Of a stretch of DNA of 64,000 bases, positions 50,683 to 63,100 are shown one piece after another. The translations under genes and the position numbers were made by a program. Position 1 is the first letter of the stretch. Every line of letters starts with the position of its first letter. Under the pieces are notes generated by a model. That model did not search any database and had not been told where the DNA came from. It saw nothing but the letters and a program-made list of their open reading frames with translations. The DNA is from Zymoseptoria tritici IPO323 (taxonomy: Eukaryota; Ascomycota; Dothideomycetes; Mycosphaerellales; Mycosphaerellaceae), in NCBI RefSeq assembly GCF_000219625.1, contig NC_018216.1, positions 3,224,001-3,288,000 of the forward strand, in the 5' to 3' direction.

Positions 50683-51419
50683 TCAACCCTCGATCAAGAC
50701 TTTGCGCGCAACCTAGAAAGCAGAGTCAGCATTCATTCTTCGCTCCACCTCTCCACAAATATACTCACAGCCCATGCGCCTGCAACGGATGCCACAATAC
50801 CTCCAGAGATCATCATCGGCCTCACACCGTGCGTGCTCCTGAAGATCATTCCACTGATGCCACCCGCTGCCACACTGTTGAACGAATCATGCTTCCCTCG
50901 GTAGTAACCCAACGTGCTGTTTATCCCATTGTACATCATCGCGACCACGCCCGCCGAGTTGCCCAAGAATGGTCCTCTCCGTGTGATGGCGTTCAGCGCC
51001 GAGTTGAGGCGCAACTTCGGTGGTGCTGTGGCCGGCAACCGGCTCAATCCTTCTGTCAAACCCCATGCTCCTCCCACTGACAGCGCCGCGAGATATGTCA
51101 CTCCTGTTCCATAACAAAGATCGTCTGACCATCCTCGTGATGGTAATAATGACTTTCCGCCGGGTAGATCTGTGAGCACATCGTCGTCGAGGGTCAGGTA
51201 GTCGAGGGTGTCCTGATTTAAGCCCGCGAGCGGGTGAAGTGCTGATGGATCGAATGCGCCGGGTGTGCTTATGAATGACCCGACATCGTCGGCGGTGGGT
51301 GTAACGAAAGTCGGAGGGAGAGGACTGCTGCTGGCCGCCGCGGCGGAGGCGTCGAAGGAGGAGTCGGATGCGGTTGCGGTCTGGGTGGATTTGCCGCTGA
51401 AAATGTCCCACACGCCCAT
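50683..51419 (-). CDS. TIM23: Tim23, core channel subunit of the mitochondrial presequence translocase
   Basis: Exon 1 51419-50769 and a 30 bp last exon 50712-50683, with a 56 bp intron (GTGAGT...TTCTAG), give 226 residues ending AWAVARKVLIEG. Without splicing the frame would end AWAVSIFVERWSEE. The N-terminal 90 residues are soluble and Ser/Ala/acidic, with HPLAGLNQDTLDYLTLDDD, the Leu-rich intermembrane-space segment that meets Tim50 and presequences. The four-helix Tim17/22/23 domain follows: YGTGVTYLAALSVGGAWGLT, RLNSALNAITRRGPFLGNSA, GVVAMMYNGINSTLGYYRGK, then AAGGISGMIFRSTHGVRPMM. Gly-rich helices are conserved. It is inner-membrane located, partner of Tim17, Tim44 and Tim50. It shares a 280 bp divergent promoter with TRM732. 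Confidence 0.94.
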
Positions 51420-51699
51420 GATGGATCGAGTGAGTTGTAGGTGATGCGCGAGGAGGCACGGAGAACTGCCGGATGGTATTCGCGAAGGGAGAACCGTGAC
51501 TTGCAGCGGCCGAATTGTGATGATGCTTGTCGATCTCCCTCGAAAAATTGACGGAGGTCCGACTTAGGCCGCGTTACGTAAGCACTTCACGATCCGAAGG
51601 GATCTTTTGGACTTGGTCGAATTTCTGTGATCGTTCGTCCGTCTCTGAACGGCACTCTCGGAGAAGAAGGCGGTCGTTAATGTCACAACACGCCGCACG

Positions 51700-54600
51700 A
51701 TGTCTGACTCAAAGCCATGGAAGCCCTTGACCGAGGAGAATTTGGTGCAGATATCGCGATCGACCAGATCTTGCGTGCCATCTCGTGCAACAATCACACC
51801 AAATGATCCTCTCGAGGGTCAAGTACGGTAAGAACTGATTTCATGACAGGTCCCTCGTCAGCTGTGCTGACAGCAAGGTAGGCAATTTACTTCTCTCGTC
51901 CACGATGTTCTTTACACCAGCGGTCTCGCAACACTCAATGGCTCACATCGAGTCGCGGCGTGGAACGCCCTGTGCTCGGTGATCGACCAGGCAATCAAGT
52001 CCGACCTCCCGGAACTTGACGATGCCCTATGGACCTTGGATATCTGGACTCGGATCCTGGACATTTACCTTGGGCATGCGCAGACTGCCAGGCCCAAGTC
52101 ATCTCGGCAGCTGATGGCCACTTTGACCAAGGCCTTGCAGAAGTCAACGAGCAGAGATTTGATATCGGTCAAGCGCACGATCACGGAGAGACTTGTGCAG
52201 TGTTTGCTCGACTTTCAGGATCCCTTCAGGGCAAGGGTCAGCGCGCAGCTTTTGGGCCACCTTCTCTTCAAGGATGTCGCGACGGTCGAAGATGTATTGG
52301 CTGCTTTCCAAAGATCGTCTGCGGATGACTCCGACTCTGGATTCGAGACGAAATCCACACGAATGCTGGTGATCCTGTTCCAATGGCTGGGCAAAGGCGA
52401 CTTCAGCTCTACAATATCCCAATTCGTCTCGATCCTCCTTGACCAGATAGATGCGTCCACCGGCTCGGCCAAATCCTCCGACGAGCCTCTGTGGGCAGGT
52501 CCACTCGCAAGGGCTTTTGGAAGAGGCGCTGTCAATTTGGATGATATGAGAGTGCATCTCCTGCCCGCTCTGTTCAAGCGGAGCTTTGCCGACTTCCAGC
52601 TTTTCTTGCGAATGCAGGGGCTCGAAAGTATTGGAACACCAGATAGAGCTGGAGATAATGGAGCGTCGCAAGAACTGCTCTTTGCAGCATTGCAGACTGG
52701 CAAGGAGATGGGCTTACTGCATGAGACAGAGGCTTTGCACATTTCTTATGACTCGAATGTGCTGCTCCTCCCGGTCAGGACGATTGGCCTGCTTGTTCGA
52801 AGAAGCTCTCGCGCAGCACGCTTGACAGGCCTGTCATTGCTCACCACCTCCCACTCGGCCACACGGCCAATACCGCTGACGGCACTGAACATCATCCGAC
52901 AGAATCTCGATATCCTTTTCGCTGATGTGGATGCCGACTTTCGAAGTGGCGTCTTCAGTGCGCTACAGAGGCTCATCGATCGCATCAGAGCTATTACAGC
53001 AGTGCTTGAGCGACAAGGGAATCAGTCAATACCAGACGCAAACTCCAGTGGGGCCAAGCATACTCTTCAGTACCATAAAACCTTCCTCAAACAGCTGCTC
53101 GACTTTCTGTCCTGGGAGCTTCGACCAACGGCGAGCTACCAACGGCATATATCCTCGCTGAAGTGCATATCTTTCTTGGCAAGATCGGGTCTTGATGGAT
53201 ACGTTCCAAAGGACTGCCTTTCAAAGACTGCGCTCGGGGAGACCAAGTGGCCATTCCGCATACGCGTCGTGACAGAAGATGTTCAACGGCTGTTGCTTGA
53301 CCTCCTTATGGATCCCTTTGACGATGTCCGACAGACTTCGGCAAGCATACTCGGCTACTACTCATCAACGACGACCAGCAGCGGATTGCTCAACAAAGAT
53401 TGCGTAGCTACGACTCTGGACAAAGCAGAAGCAATCATGCTTGCGACGAGTCGAGCCGATCACGCCGACGGAGTAGCCCACCTGTATGCAATCTGCTATC
53501 AGCGCTGTAGAGGCGACACTGTCAGCGAAAATCTAGTCTGGGAGTCACCTCGATCATTCCTCGATGCTCTTGTTTCGAAGCTCGATCTGATGGCTTTGTT
53601 GGCGGAAACAAGCTTAGCCAAGGCTGTGCAGAAATATCCAATGCACGGTCTACTGACCAGCTTGCGATACATCGTGCTTCAAGATCCGAACGTCGTCGAT
53701 GCCGAACTAAGCACCCGACTCTTCGAGCTTGTAGTCCAAGTCTGGAACATCGTAAAGCCAATCCTCTGTGATGACGCTCCAGAAGGCTTTGTACCTGATG
53801 CGCTTGAGATGTCACCGGAGTCTACGAAAGAGACCTTGAGCTATTGCTGGAGAGCTTTGAAAGAAGCCAGTCTACTCTTAAGCACCCTTGTGTCATCGCC
53901 AGGCGCCTCGGCCGATCCGGCGTTGTTGGAACGGATGAGCAACCTCTGTTACACACAACTCGCAGAACTCCGGCATCGAGGAGCGTTCTCTACTGTAGCA
54001 CAGACATGGACATCATGCTGTACGCAGTGCCACGATCTGAAAGAGAGTGCGAGTGGTGTGTGTATGCTCAATGTGTGGTACGCCAAAGTCCTCGACATGC
54101 TCAAGAACAACGTCACCATCAACACCAGGCGATCAGCCGGTCTACCATCTCTACTTTGCGGCATTCTCATACCAGACAAGTCCGGACATCTTCTAGCTCA
54201 GGCATTCACCGACATGGAAGCCATCGCTCGGCAGGACGTCAACTCCAAATCCGCTGAAGAAGGCTCTCTCGCACAAGTCCATGCTATGAATTGCCTCAAG
54301 GATATCCTCAAGACAACAAGATTGGGTGAGAGGACACAGCAATACATCCCCACGGCACTTCAACTTGCTGCCGATTCTTTGCGGTCGGAGGTATGGGCTG
54401 TGCGCAACTGTGGCCTGATGCTCTTTCGCGCCGTCATTGACAGACTGCTCGGCACGAACGAGGCGCATCTCGAAGACGATGTTGTCGTCCACAAGCGAAT
54501 ATCTGCCGAACAGCACCCAGCGTTGCTAGATGTGCTCCTTGGCCTCCTGCCGAAGCAGGTCTCGACGTCAGAAGCTCTGTCCACTCGATACGAGGGCGTC

Positions 54601-56502
54601 TTTCCTGCTTTACAACTACTACAGTACACCCAAATACCGGAGTCACGCTTGACAGAGACGAGAGACGCTGTGGCTGATCTGACTGCGAGTCCTTCCTGGC
54701 ACGTTAGAGACAAAGCTGCGAGGACATTGGCCGCGCTGATGGAGTCCGATCACATCCAAGAGCAGCTTGGCATCCTGTTGAGAAACGACATCACAACAAG
54801 CCATAATCGTTCACATGGGGCTCTCCTGACTGTCAAGTACATGATGACCAGACTCACCTCGGTTTCAACCCCACCGACCTCAGAGAACGTGAGGAAGGCT
54901 CGCCTGGATCCGGAAGATACCTGGCTTCACCTCCTTCATGCTGTGACTGAATTCCAGCTCGCCGCACCATCTTACATTGTCAAAGCTGCCTGCTTAGACG
55001 TCGTGTCGCTCATGTTGCAGCTTATCGCGGAGACTATTCCGTCGCAATATCTATCTGTCTTTCACGACTTCAACATCGACTTTGACGTGGAATCGCATCA
55101 TACCAGCGACGCAGCGGTACTCCGACAAGCTTGGGCAAGATATGCTGCTCGTCGTATACGGTACGGCCGCTTCGACGACCAAAATGAGCCTCTGGGGATG
55201 TACAACAAGGTGCTTCACCTCGCGAGAGGCGATACTGATGCTGGCTGTTGCTTTCTTGAAGCGGTCGATTGGACCTTCGCCAGGGAATGTAGCTCACGCT
55301 GCGATGATGACTGCGGTGTCACAATCGGTTGGTTCTGTGCGGACGTGTTGAGAGACGTCACCTTGCGTGATCCTCGGCTCAACTCGCTAGCATACAAGGT
55401 TCTGCTATCCTTGAAAACTGAGCATGGTGAATTGCTCCGCACGGAGACAGTCGGCCGTCTCATCGAGCAGGAAGCCAAGTCGTGCTTCGCCGATAGCACG
55501 ACAAATCAAACTATTGTCGACCAAACCTTAAATCTCAGAGCTTTGCAGCTTGAAGAGATGGCCGGCACAGCAGAAGCGACCGAGGAAGCCACGTTCAAAT
55601 GGGCCAACCAAGTCACTGCAGCAATTGCTGAGCGAGGCATCCACACACGGGAAGCTGGTGCGACAGCGCTGAGCCGAATCATCAAGCTTTGGAAGCACAT
55701 GTCTCTTCCCGTGTGGACGGATCTCACCCTGGCCGTCTACGACCTGTTGAACGACGATGATGAAGACGTTCGTCTACTCGCAGCTGAGGTCGTCCCTCGA
55801 ATTCTAAGCAGTATTATGCCCTCAGCGTCCCCGCCCGGCCAACAACTGGAACCTATAGCCGCAAGTCAATCACTCCTCGTCGTCCTACACAAACGCTACA
55901 GTCCTGGAACCGACGCATCGCATCTCACTTCCATCGCTCTCTACCGCGGGTTCGACTTCCAACCCATGAAAAACACCTCACTCTCCGTCGCGGAGCAATT
56001 GACTTCGCTCTCAAATCCAGATACCGCTCTCTTCGCTCAAGAGAAGCAAAACCTCTTCCTCGACCACGCACGCGAAGTGAGAATCTGGGCAAAATTCCTC
56101 CACCGCTTACCACCACCGACTTGGACGGAGAGCGAGATGAGCTCATTCACGCATTGGATACACGACGGGTTGACGGCCCTCTCGGCCGCGGAGCTGGGAG
56201 AAGATGGGCCACTCGGCTGGAGCACGAAGCAAGAGGAGATGTTCACCCTTGGTTTGCGTGTCATTCTGGGTGTGGAGGTGCTGTTTTACTGGGTCTCACA
56301 GGGGGTGAGGCTGCCTCTCCGCCCATCGGATTTGAGAATGAAGGTGTTTGAGGTTGTGAAGATTTGGGAGGTGAGGAAGATGAATTGTTTGTGGAGAGGG
56401 GAGATGGAGAGGGTTCTTGCGGAGGCTGTGCTGGGGAAGACGAAGGCTGTGGATGGGATGGCGAGATTTGTTGCTGGAGAGGAGGGGAGGAAGTTGATCT
56501 GA
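51700..56502 (+). CDS. TRM732: Trm732/THADA homologue (DUF2428, tRNA 2'-O-methylation partner)
   Basis: Exon 1 51700-51827 and exon 2 51882-56502, with a 54 bp intron (GTAAGA...GGTAG), give 1,582 residues. The splice makes LEGQVRQFTSLVHDVLYTSG in phase. ATG 51700 is the first after an in-frame stop at 51646. The protein is an all-helical ARM/HEAT array. The DUF2428 core is recognised by NLCYTQLAELRHRGAFSTVA (near residue 735), NNVTINTRRSAGLPSLLCGI (near 790) and VWAVRNCGLMLFRAVIDRLL (near 880). In yeast Trm732 acts with the methyltransferase Trm7 to make 2'-O-methyl at position 32 of certain tRNAs; THADA is the human homologue. Length agrees with fungal members. Confidence 0.92.
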
Positions 56503-59500
56503 GGGGAAGCAGAGCAGCGTTGTTCGAGGGTAGATAGGAGCCGCAGCATTACCTGATTCGTCGACTTGGCCAGAATCACCAACCGCATCGTGCACCTCCG
56601 ACTCTGCGTACCTAGAACTTATCGAGGTCTCCTCTCAATGCCAACAGCTCGGCGCCGATGATGGCGGACCAAAGTCTCACTCGTCGCATCTGCAGATGTG
56701 CAGAAACCATTCATCTGACCACTGAGAGACACCGAGGTAAGCCTTTCTGCTTGCGTACAACGTCTGCTCGAAGCGGAAGCTCCAAGGGACCTCGGCGGCA
56801 TGTCGCCAGGCACGTGAGTGTACAATGACGGGCTGTCGGCGACGACTTCAACGGCGCGGTATGGTTACATTTGCATTCGTGCGATCGCAGTTGAGACATG
56901 ATTCGCCCATCAGGGTATTGAGCTTATTGCTCTCTTCGGTCATGCAAGCTCGCCGTCGGCATACTTCCTATTCGGCCCCATCGCGCGCGGCCTGGGGTAC
57001 AGACAATGGTTGTAGTTTAGTTCGGCTTCGTTCCAGTTGGGTGGGATCGAACTCTAAGGTTGTGCAAAAGGAATGTGCACGAGCGGCACAGCTTCGACAC
57101 AACGCGGCTGCTCACGCTTGCGGAATCGAAGAGCTTGGCGTCGTGCCTGTAAGAGTGATATTTGGCGATATGAATGTTGAATACGTATGCAAATCATGAT
57201 TGATCGTGTCTTTAAGGGAGTCGCTGCTGGCGCTGGCTGAGGTGGTCCTTTCCCGCCTCCGGGTCCAGCCTTGTATAGACGTCACGTTGCTAAACCTTGC
57301 CTGAACTCGGTTTTATTCCGCGGGATCACTTCGGGAAACGTTCTCCGTATTTCTTCTACCTGCGCGGTCGACCAAGCAGTCCTCCTGGAAGCTCATTGAG
57401 ATGCGAGTGGCACTCAGCTATATGGCTCAAGACAATTTGCAATGATCGGACTACGTTCATCATCGGGAGATTCGCAATACATATCAAGACCTTCAAAAAA
57501 CGTCAGCTCGACGCAAATTTGCGCGTAACCGTCTGAGGCCACTACGGAAGGTCGAGGATGCTGCTGAGAGTCTCCGAATTTCCGTCTCCACTCGATTGCA
57601 TTCCGCAGTGGCACACGCGATAAGCTGTCTGGCTGTTTGCGACCGGCGCGCTCATTCTGATAGGCCGAGAGGCCGGTGGCCGGTAATGATCAGACAGAGA
57701 TCCATAGATCAGTGAGTCGATCTGCACCCAAGACGGCTCATGCGATGTCCAGCCACTCGCTTATCTCGGTTCCACCTACTAGCACTCGATTCTCTGGTTC
57801 AGCGCCGCATTCGCAAGCACCTAATGGAGACTCTGCTCCAATGAACCAAGCCTCACACGAAGATAAAGCCACATACAGTTAGCCGCCGACGGGAGGACTT
57901 CTTCACTCAACCGTCACACTAGCCTAACTAGGCAGGCGTCGTTGCACGACTCCAGGATTGCGCCTTGCGATCTTCGAATGTGCAAATCCAGGCGATATCC
58001 ACGGCCTAACAATTCGCCAATTGCAATCTTTTCGAATGCAGCATATACTCCCATCGTCACTTGGACCGCGTCTGCTCATTCAAGCCGGAAAGCCGTGGAT
58101 GGAGTAACGCCAAGCTATGAATAATTGAAAGGATTATGCAAAGCGGCCAAGAATCGAACCCTTTGGCGGACTATGTTGTACCACGGTGGCTGAGACGGAC
58201 CAACGCAACGCACGAGAGGAGAAAGGTCCGACTTCCGATAGCAAGACTACCAATCTTGTCCAACCACCTTGGCACCAACGAGTCATGCCATGTGCCGATT
58301 GTGGGGCTAGCGATGCGATGACAGGGGCGAAGGATCAAGCCCCTTGTCCTATCAACAGATTTCCAACGCTGGACTACCACAACATCTTTCCTGGGCAACT
58401 CCACCTCTCTGGTTTGTCTGAACAACCGCTATCGACGGGCGCTTCCGTCCCGACTTTTCTGTGATGTGATCTGCTTCATCAGTCCTCAGCCAAGCAGTGC
58501 AATGTGCTGCGACGATCACAGCAGGGTGATGAAGAACGACCAGAACGGGACAGCAACATGCAGATCGAGCCGACCTGGTTGGAAACAAAGCCAGTCGGTG
58601 TTACATGCGTAGGGCAGATGGTCCGCAAGGATCAACCTGATTACGATGGTCTTCATCCGTCGCAGAAGAAGAATCGGCAGGATCGCTGTACTACTGACCA
58701 CCGTCGAAGACCAGTCAGTGTTCTTCACTCCTCGCCATATTGTGTTTATGATGATTCGGAACTGCCAATGAAGATTGGAGCACGGCATTAACGGCATATG
58801 TCTGTCCATGGAAACGCCGCCGCAATTTTTCCGAGTCGACTCGGAGGGTCCAACCTACCGGCCAATGCTGTGTCTATCAACATCGATATCAACTGTTCAG
58901 TCGCCAATATTTCACACAACTCTTCGCGACCTGCTTCAACTGAGACCTGGCCGCGGTGCTGCGACGATCGGCGTGTTGACTGAGAGGGATCAACGAGTCC
59001 CTGTATTGTGCCCTACCGATGTCGATCAGGGCGAAGTGAGACCGCGCCGCTTGGAGACCAAAACAACTTCCTGACCGGAAGAGAGCAGTCAAGCAGGGCC
59101 GTTGACTGGCCAGGAGGAATACTGACTGGCGAGGTGTACCATCCGCCGAGTGAAACCATTCTACGGGCAGGATGCGCAATAAGGCGGGCCACATGCTCAC
59201 AATTAGAGTGTTCTAGCGTACCTGCAGGCGCGCATGCAGCTTCCGGGCCTTTAACTTGGCCTACAACGTTCACAATGAGTGCTAACGATCCGTCGACATG
59301 CGTAGAGCGGCAGACTTGCAGGCAGCTTCTTAGGTGACATCGTTCCGATTCAGCGCAGACGATCTATCGGTATATGAGCATCGCGAGACCGGTAAAGCCG
59401 ATGTCTACAAGCAGGAGCAGAAAGCTGATCGTTGCGAGAAACAACAGGTCTTCTGCCGCCAGTCTTGTAAAAAAGCCAACCGCTGACCCGCCCGCGGTCT

Positions 59501-60121
59501 CTTGGAGATCAATCTGCTGTACCACAATCCTCGCGACCGGTCAAATGGTGGCAGATGTGAGACCATGCTGGAGTTTAAGAAGCGAAAGGTCACTCTGCCC
59601 GCCAAGGTCTGCTTCCTCCTCATCGGGAAGAGTTCTGAAGGAAACGATAGCGCCGAGCCCTCTGGCGTACACAACACGGTTGTTGGATCAGTATGTCACT
59701 GAGACCTATTGAAGTCTAAGCGACGAAGGATCATCCGTCCCTGGCAGTCCATTGTCTCGCCAACGTGAAGATTGTGGAGACGGTCCGACAGCCCTGCGGC
59801 TGGCAGACGGCTACAGAAGACTCGCGTATGTGAGACATGGAGCTTTCGCTCTGGCTCAACATCCCATTCATCATCCGTTATTGGACGCTCGACCACCAGA
59901 AGATGGGTCTGCGCTGAGACACGACCGTTGAAATTCGACTTCAGAGGGCGAAGTTCAGAGGGGTCGCAAGTGCAATATGGGCGATTCCAGCGCAGATCGC
60001 TTGGGAAAACTGTCGTCCAACCACAACACGCAACATATAAAGACTGCACGATCTGCGATCTCTTTGTTCTCTCATCTCCTTCTACACTCGTCATCACGCA
60101 AGATCAGCCTGTTGAGCTGCG
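56503..60121. other. 3.6 kb with no recognised gene, upstream of the adhesin
   Basis: Both strands carry only short frames without motifs. I looked for transposon proteins, terminal repeats and tRNA and saw none that hold up. A TATA-like element lies near the right end. The stretch probably contains the long adhesin promoter plus eroded sequence. Confidence 0.5.
60034..60041 (+). promoter_or_regulatory. TATA-like element of the adhesin gene
   Basis: ATATAAAG about 85 bp upstream of ATG 60122, followed by a pyrimidine-rich leader (about 60060-60095). A good position for a TATA box; expression evidence is lacking. Confidence 0.5.
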
Positions 60122-63100
60122 ATGTTGCCTCTTTGCTTGGTCCTCTCCTTCGCGGGTATCGCACTTGCGAAGCCAATTCAGCAATACGAAGCCGCATTCC
60201 ATGCCTACGAGAAGGCAAAGGAGATTCAGCGCAGAACGCCCAACCTGCCATGCGCCACGGGCTACGTTACCTCGACACGGTATGACTCCATGGTCTCTGC
60301 GCCGGAGACGTCGACCATCGCCCATCCAGACGGCCCTGCCTCAGGGACCGTCATCATCATCAAGCCGACCACGGAGCCTCTTGGGTGTATCCCTCAGTAT
60401 GCGGCTCCCAGCTCTCCTCCGGCGAATGGGCAGTCAGGAAGTTCTCCGCCTGGACCGGCCGGTCAGTCATCGGGCGACGGATCTGATTCTGTCGCTGAGC
60501 CTGGCACGGTAGTTCAACCATCGAACGGCCTTCCCGGAGCTACTGCTGCCCCTAGCAGCTCTCAGCCATCGAGCAATCAGCCTGAATCTCCCGCTCAGCC
60601 CGACTCGGCTGGTCAGCCATCGAACAACCAGCCTGGATCTCCTTCACAGCCTGGCTCCGCAGGTCAGCCTTCAAACAACCAGCCTGGCTCTCCTTTTCAA
60701 CCCGGTTCAGCCGGTCAGTCATCGAACGACCAGCCTGGATCTCCATCTCAGCCCGGCTCAGCGGATCAGCCATCGAACAATCAGCCTGGCTCTCCTTCTC
60801 AGCCAGGAAGCTATCAGCCAGGTCAGGATGGAGGCAACGAATCGGACAGTCTGCTCACAATCACGAGCTTCGTTCCATCTTTGACCGCACCAATAACGAG
60901 CACCATTGCCCCTGCAGGAGGAAAGCCTGGGACCGTGATAGTCCAGGAGCCTCCCAAGTTGACTACTGTTACGAAATACGACCCCTCTGCCACAACCACG
61001 TCGACCTCCACAATCTGCGTATCACAGAGACCTACCTGCACGGTGATTGTCTCCCAACCCAAGCCCTTTGTCACGACTACAAGCTTCAACCCGACCATTA
61101 CTGCGCCGACTACGAAGACCATCCCTCCTAACGGCGGTCGCCCAGGGACTGTCATCATTGAGCAGCCAGCAAGATTCGTGACCACTACAAGCTATGATCC
61201 TCTGGTGACAGCACCCTCGACGTCAACACAGTACACACCAGGCCAGATGACGGGTACTGCTATCGTCGTGTCTCCCTTTGTGACATCGACAAGCTTTGAT
61301 CCTTCTATCACCGCGCCTGTCACATCGACAATTGCCCCAGCTGGTGGCAGACCCGGAACGATATCCATCCGGGAGCCTGTCGACTTTGTTACCACCACTC
61401 TTTACAACTCCGCAATCGAGACTCCAGTAACATCAACAGTCTATACCGGAGGAAGCTCTGGCACAGTCATTGTCACTGATCGCGAGGTCTACACTACTAC
61501 GACTTCGTACGATCTGTCCTTCACTGCTTCAGCCACACGCACGGTCGTGACTTTCCAGCCCGGTCCGCCATTGATCACTGGAGTAGTTGTCGTTGACCGG
61601 CCCGTGATCTTTACGACGACTACCGAATTCGACCCATCGATCACTGCACCAGTGACTTCAACACGTTACAATGGCGGCCCCAGCGGAACGGTTGAAATTG
61701 ATCAGCCGGTGACGTTCACAACAATTTCCGATTTCGATCCCTCCATCACGGCTCCTGTGACCACGACCCGATATAATGGCGGGCCAAGCGGAACGATTGA
61801 GATTGATTTGCCAGTTTCCTTCACTACTACCACCGACTACGATCCGCTCATCACTGCGCCGGTGACCACCACTCGCTATACCGATGGCGCAAGCGGAACC
61901 GTCGAAGTTGACCTGCCCGTCACCTTTGATGCGATCACGGAATATGATCCCACGATCACCGAACCAGTCACGGTCACGAGATATACAGATGGTCCAAGAG
62001 GAACGATTGAGGTTGATCTCCCAGTGCAATTCTCGAGCACCACAGTCTACGATCCATCCATTACTGCACCAGTCACCAGCACCCAGTACACGCCAGGTGG
62101 CTCCACTGGTATTATCACTGTTACAGCAGCTGAAATTTACACAACGATCACAGACTATGATCCGCAAATCACGGCACCGACTACATCAACAATCACACCG
62201 TTCAATCCTGGCCCTCCTTTGACAACCGGCACCATATCGATCGATCTGCCGGTGTCATTTTCGACAACGACTGTTTACGATCCTCAAATCACTGCACCAG
62301 CCACGAACACTGAGTACACCGGCGGTCCGAGCGGCACCATTGCTGTTACAGCGCCCGAGATTTACTCCAGAACTACAGTCTTCAACCCGACGCTGACAGC
62401 ACCAGCAACTTCGACGATTGTGAGCTTTACAGCTGGGCCTGTATTAACCACTGGTACCATTTCTATCGACTCACCGGTTTCGTTTACTACAACAACTGTG
62501 TATGATCCCAGCATCACAGCTCCGGTAACCTCAACGGACTACACGAGTGGCGCCTCGACTGGCACGATTGTTGTGACCGCAACTCAAGTCTACGTCACGG
62601 TCACTTCGTTCGGCACTGAGTTTCCAACTGCTACAACCTCGACAGTTGTGCCGTTTAGTCCAGGACCTCCATTAGCTACTGGAACCGTCCAAGTCAACTC
62701 TCCACCTGCATTCGTCACGGAGACTGTCTACGATCCAGCGATCACAGCTCCGGTAACATCGACGGACTATACGAGCGGCGCATCGACTGGTACGATCATT
62801 GTGACTGCGACTCAAGTTTACGTAACAGTTACTTCATTCGGCACTGAGTTCCCTACTCCCACAACCTCGACGGTCGTGCCATTTAATCCAGGGCCCCCAT
62901 TAGCTACTGGAACCGTCCAAGTCAACTCTCCACCTGCATTCGTCACGGAGACTGTCTACGATCCAGCGATCACAGCTCCGGTAACATCGACGGACTATAC
63001 GAGCGGCGCATCGACTGGTACGATCATTGTGACTGCGACTCAAGTTTACGTAACAGTTACTTCATTTGGCACTGAGTTCCCTACTCCCACAACCTCGACG

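Noticed and set aside
58130..58340. tRNA-like pieces: a minus-strand 5 bp stem with a 7-base loop and, about 90 bp downstream on that strand, a GGGTTCGATTC box B-like sequence
   Set aside because: The spacing is too long, the T-stem does not pair, and no box A or acceptor stem can be drawn. Chance similarity is more likely.
56503..60121. Possible degenerate transposon upstream of the adhesin
   Set aside because: No reverse transcriptase, integrase or transposase motif, no terminal repeats and no obvious AT-rich RIP signature could be seen by eye.
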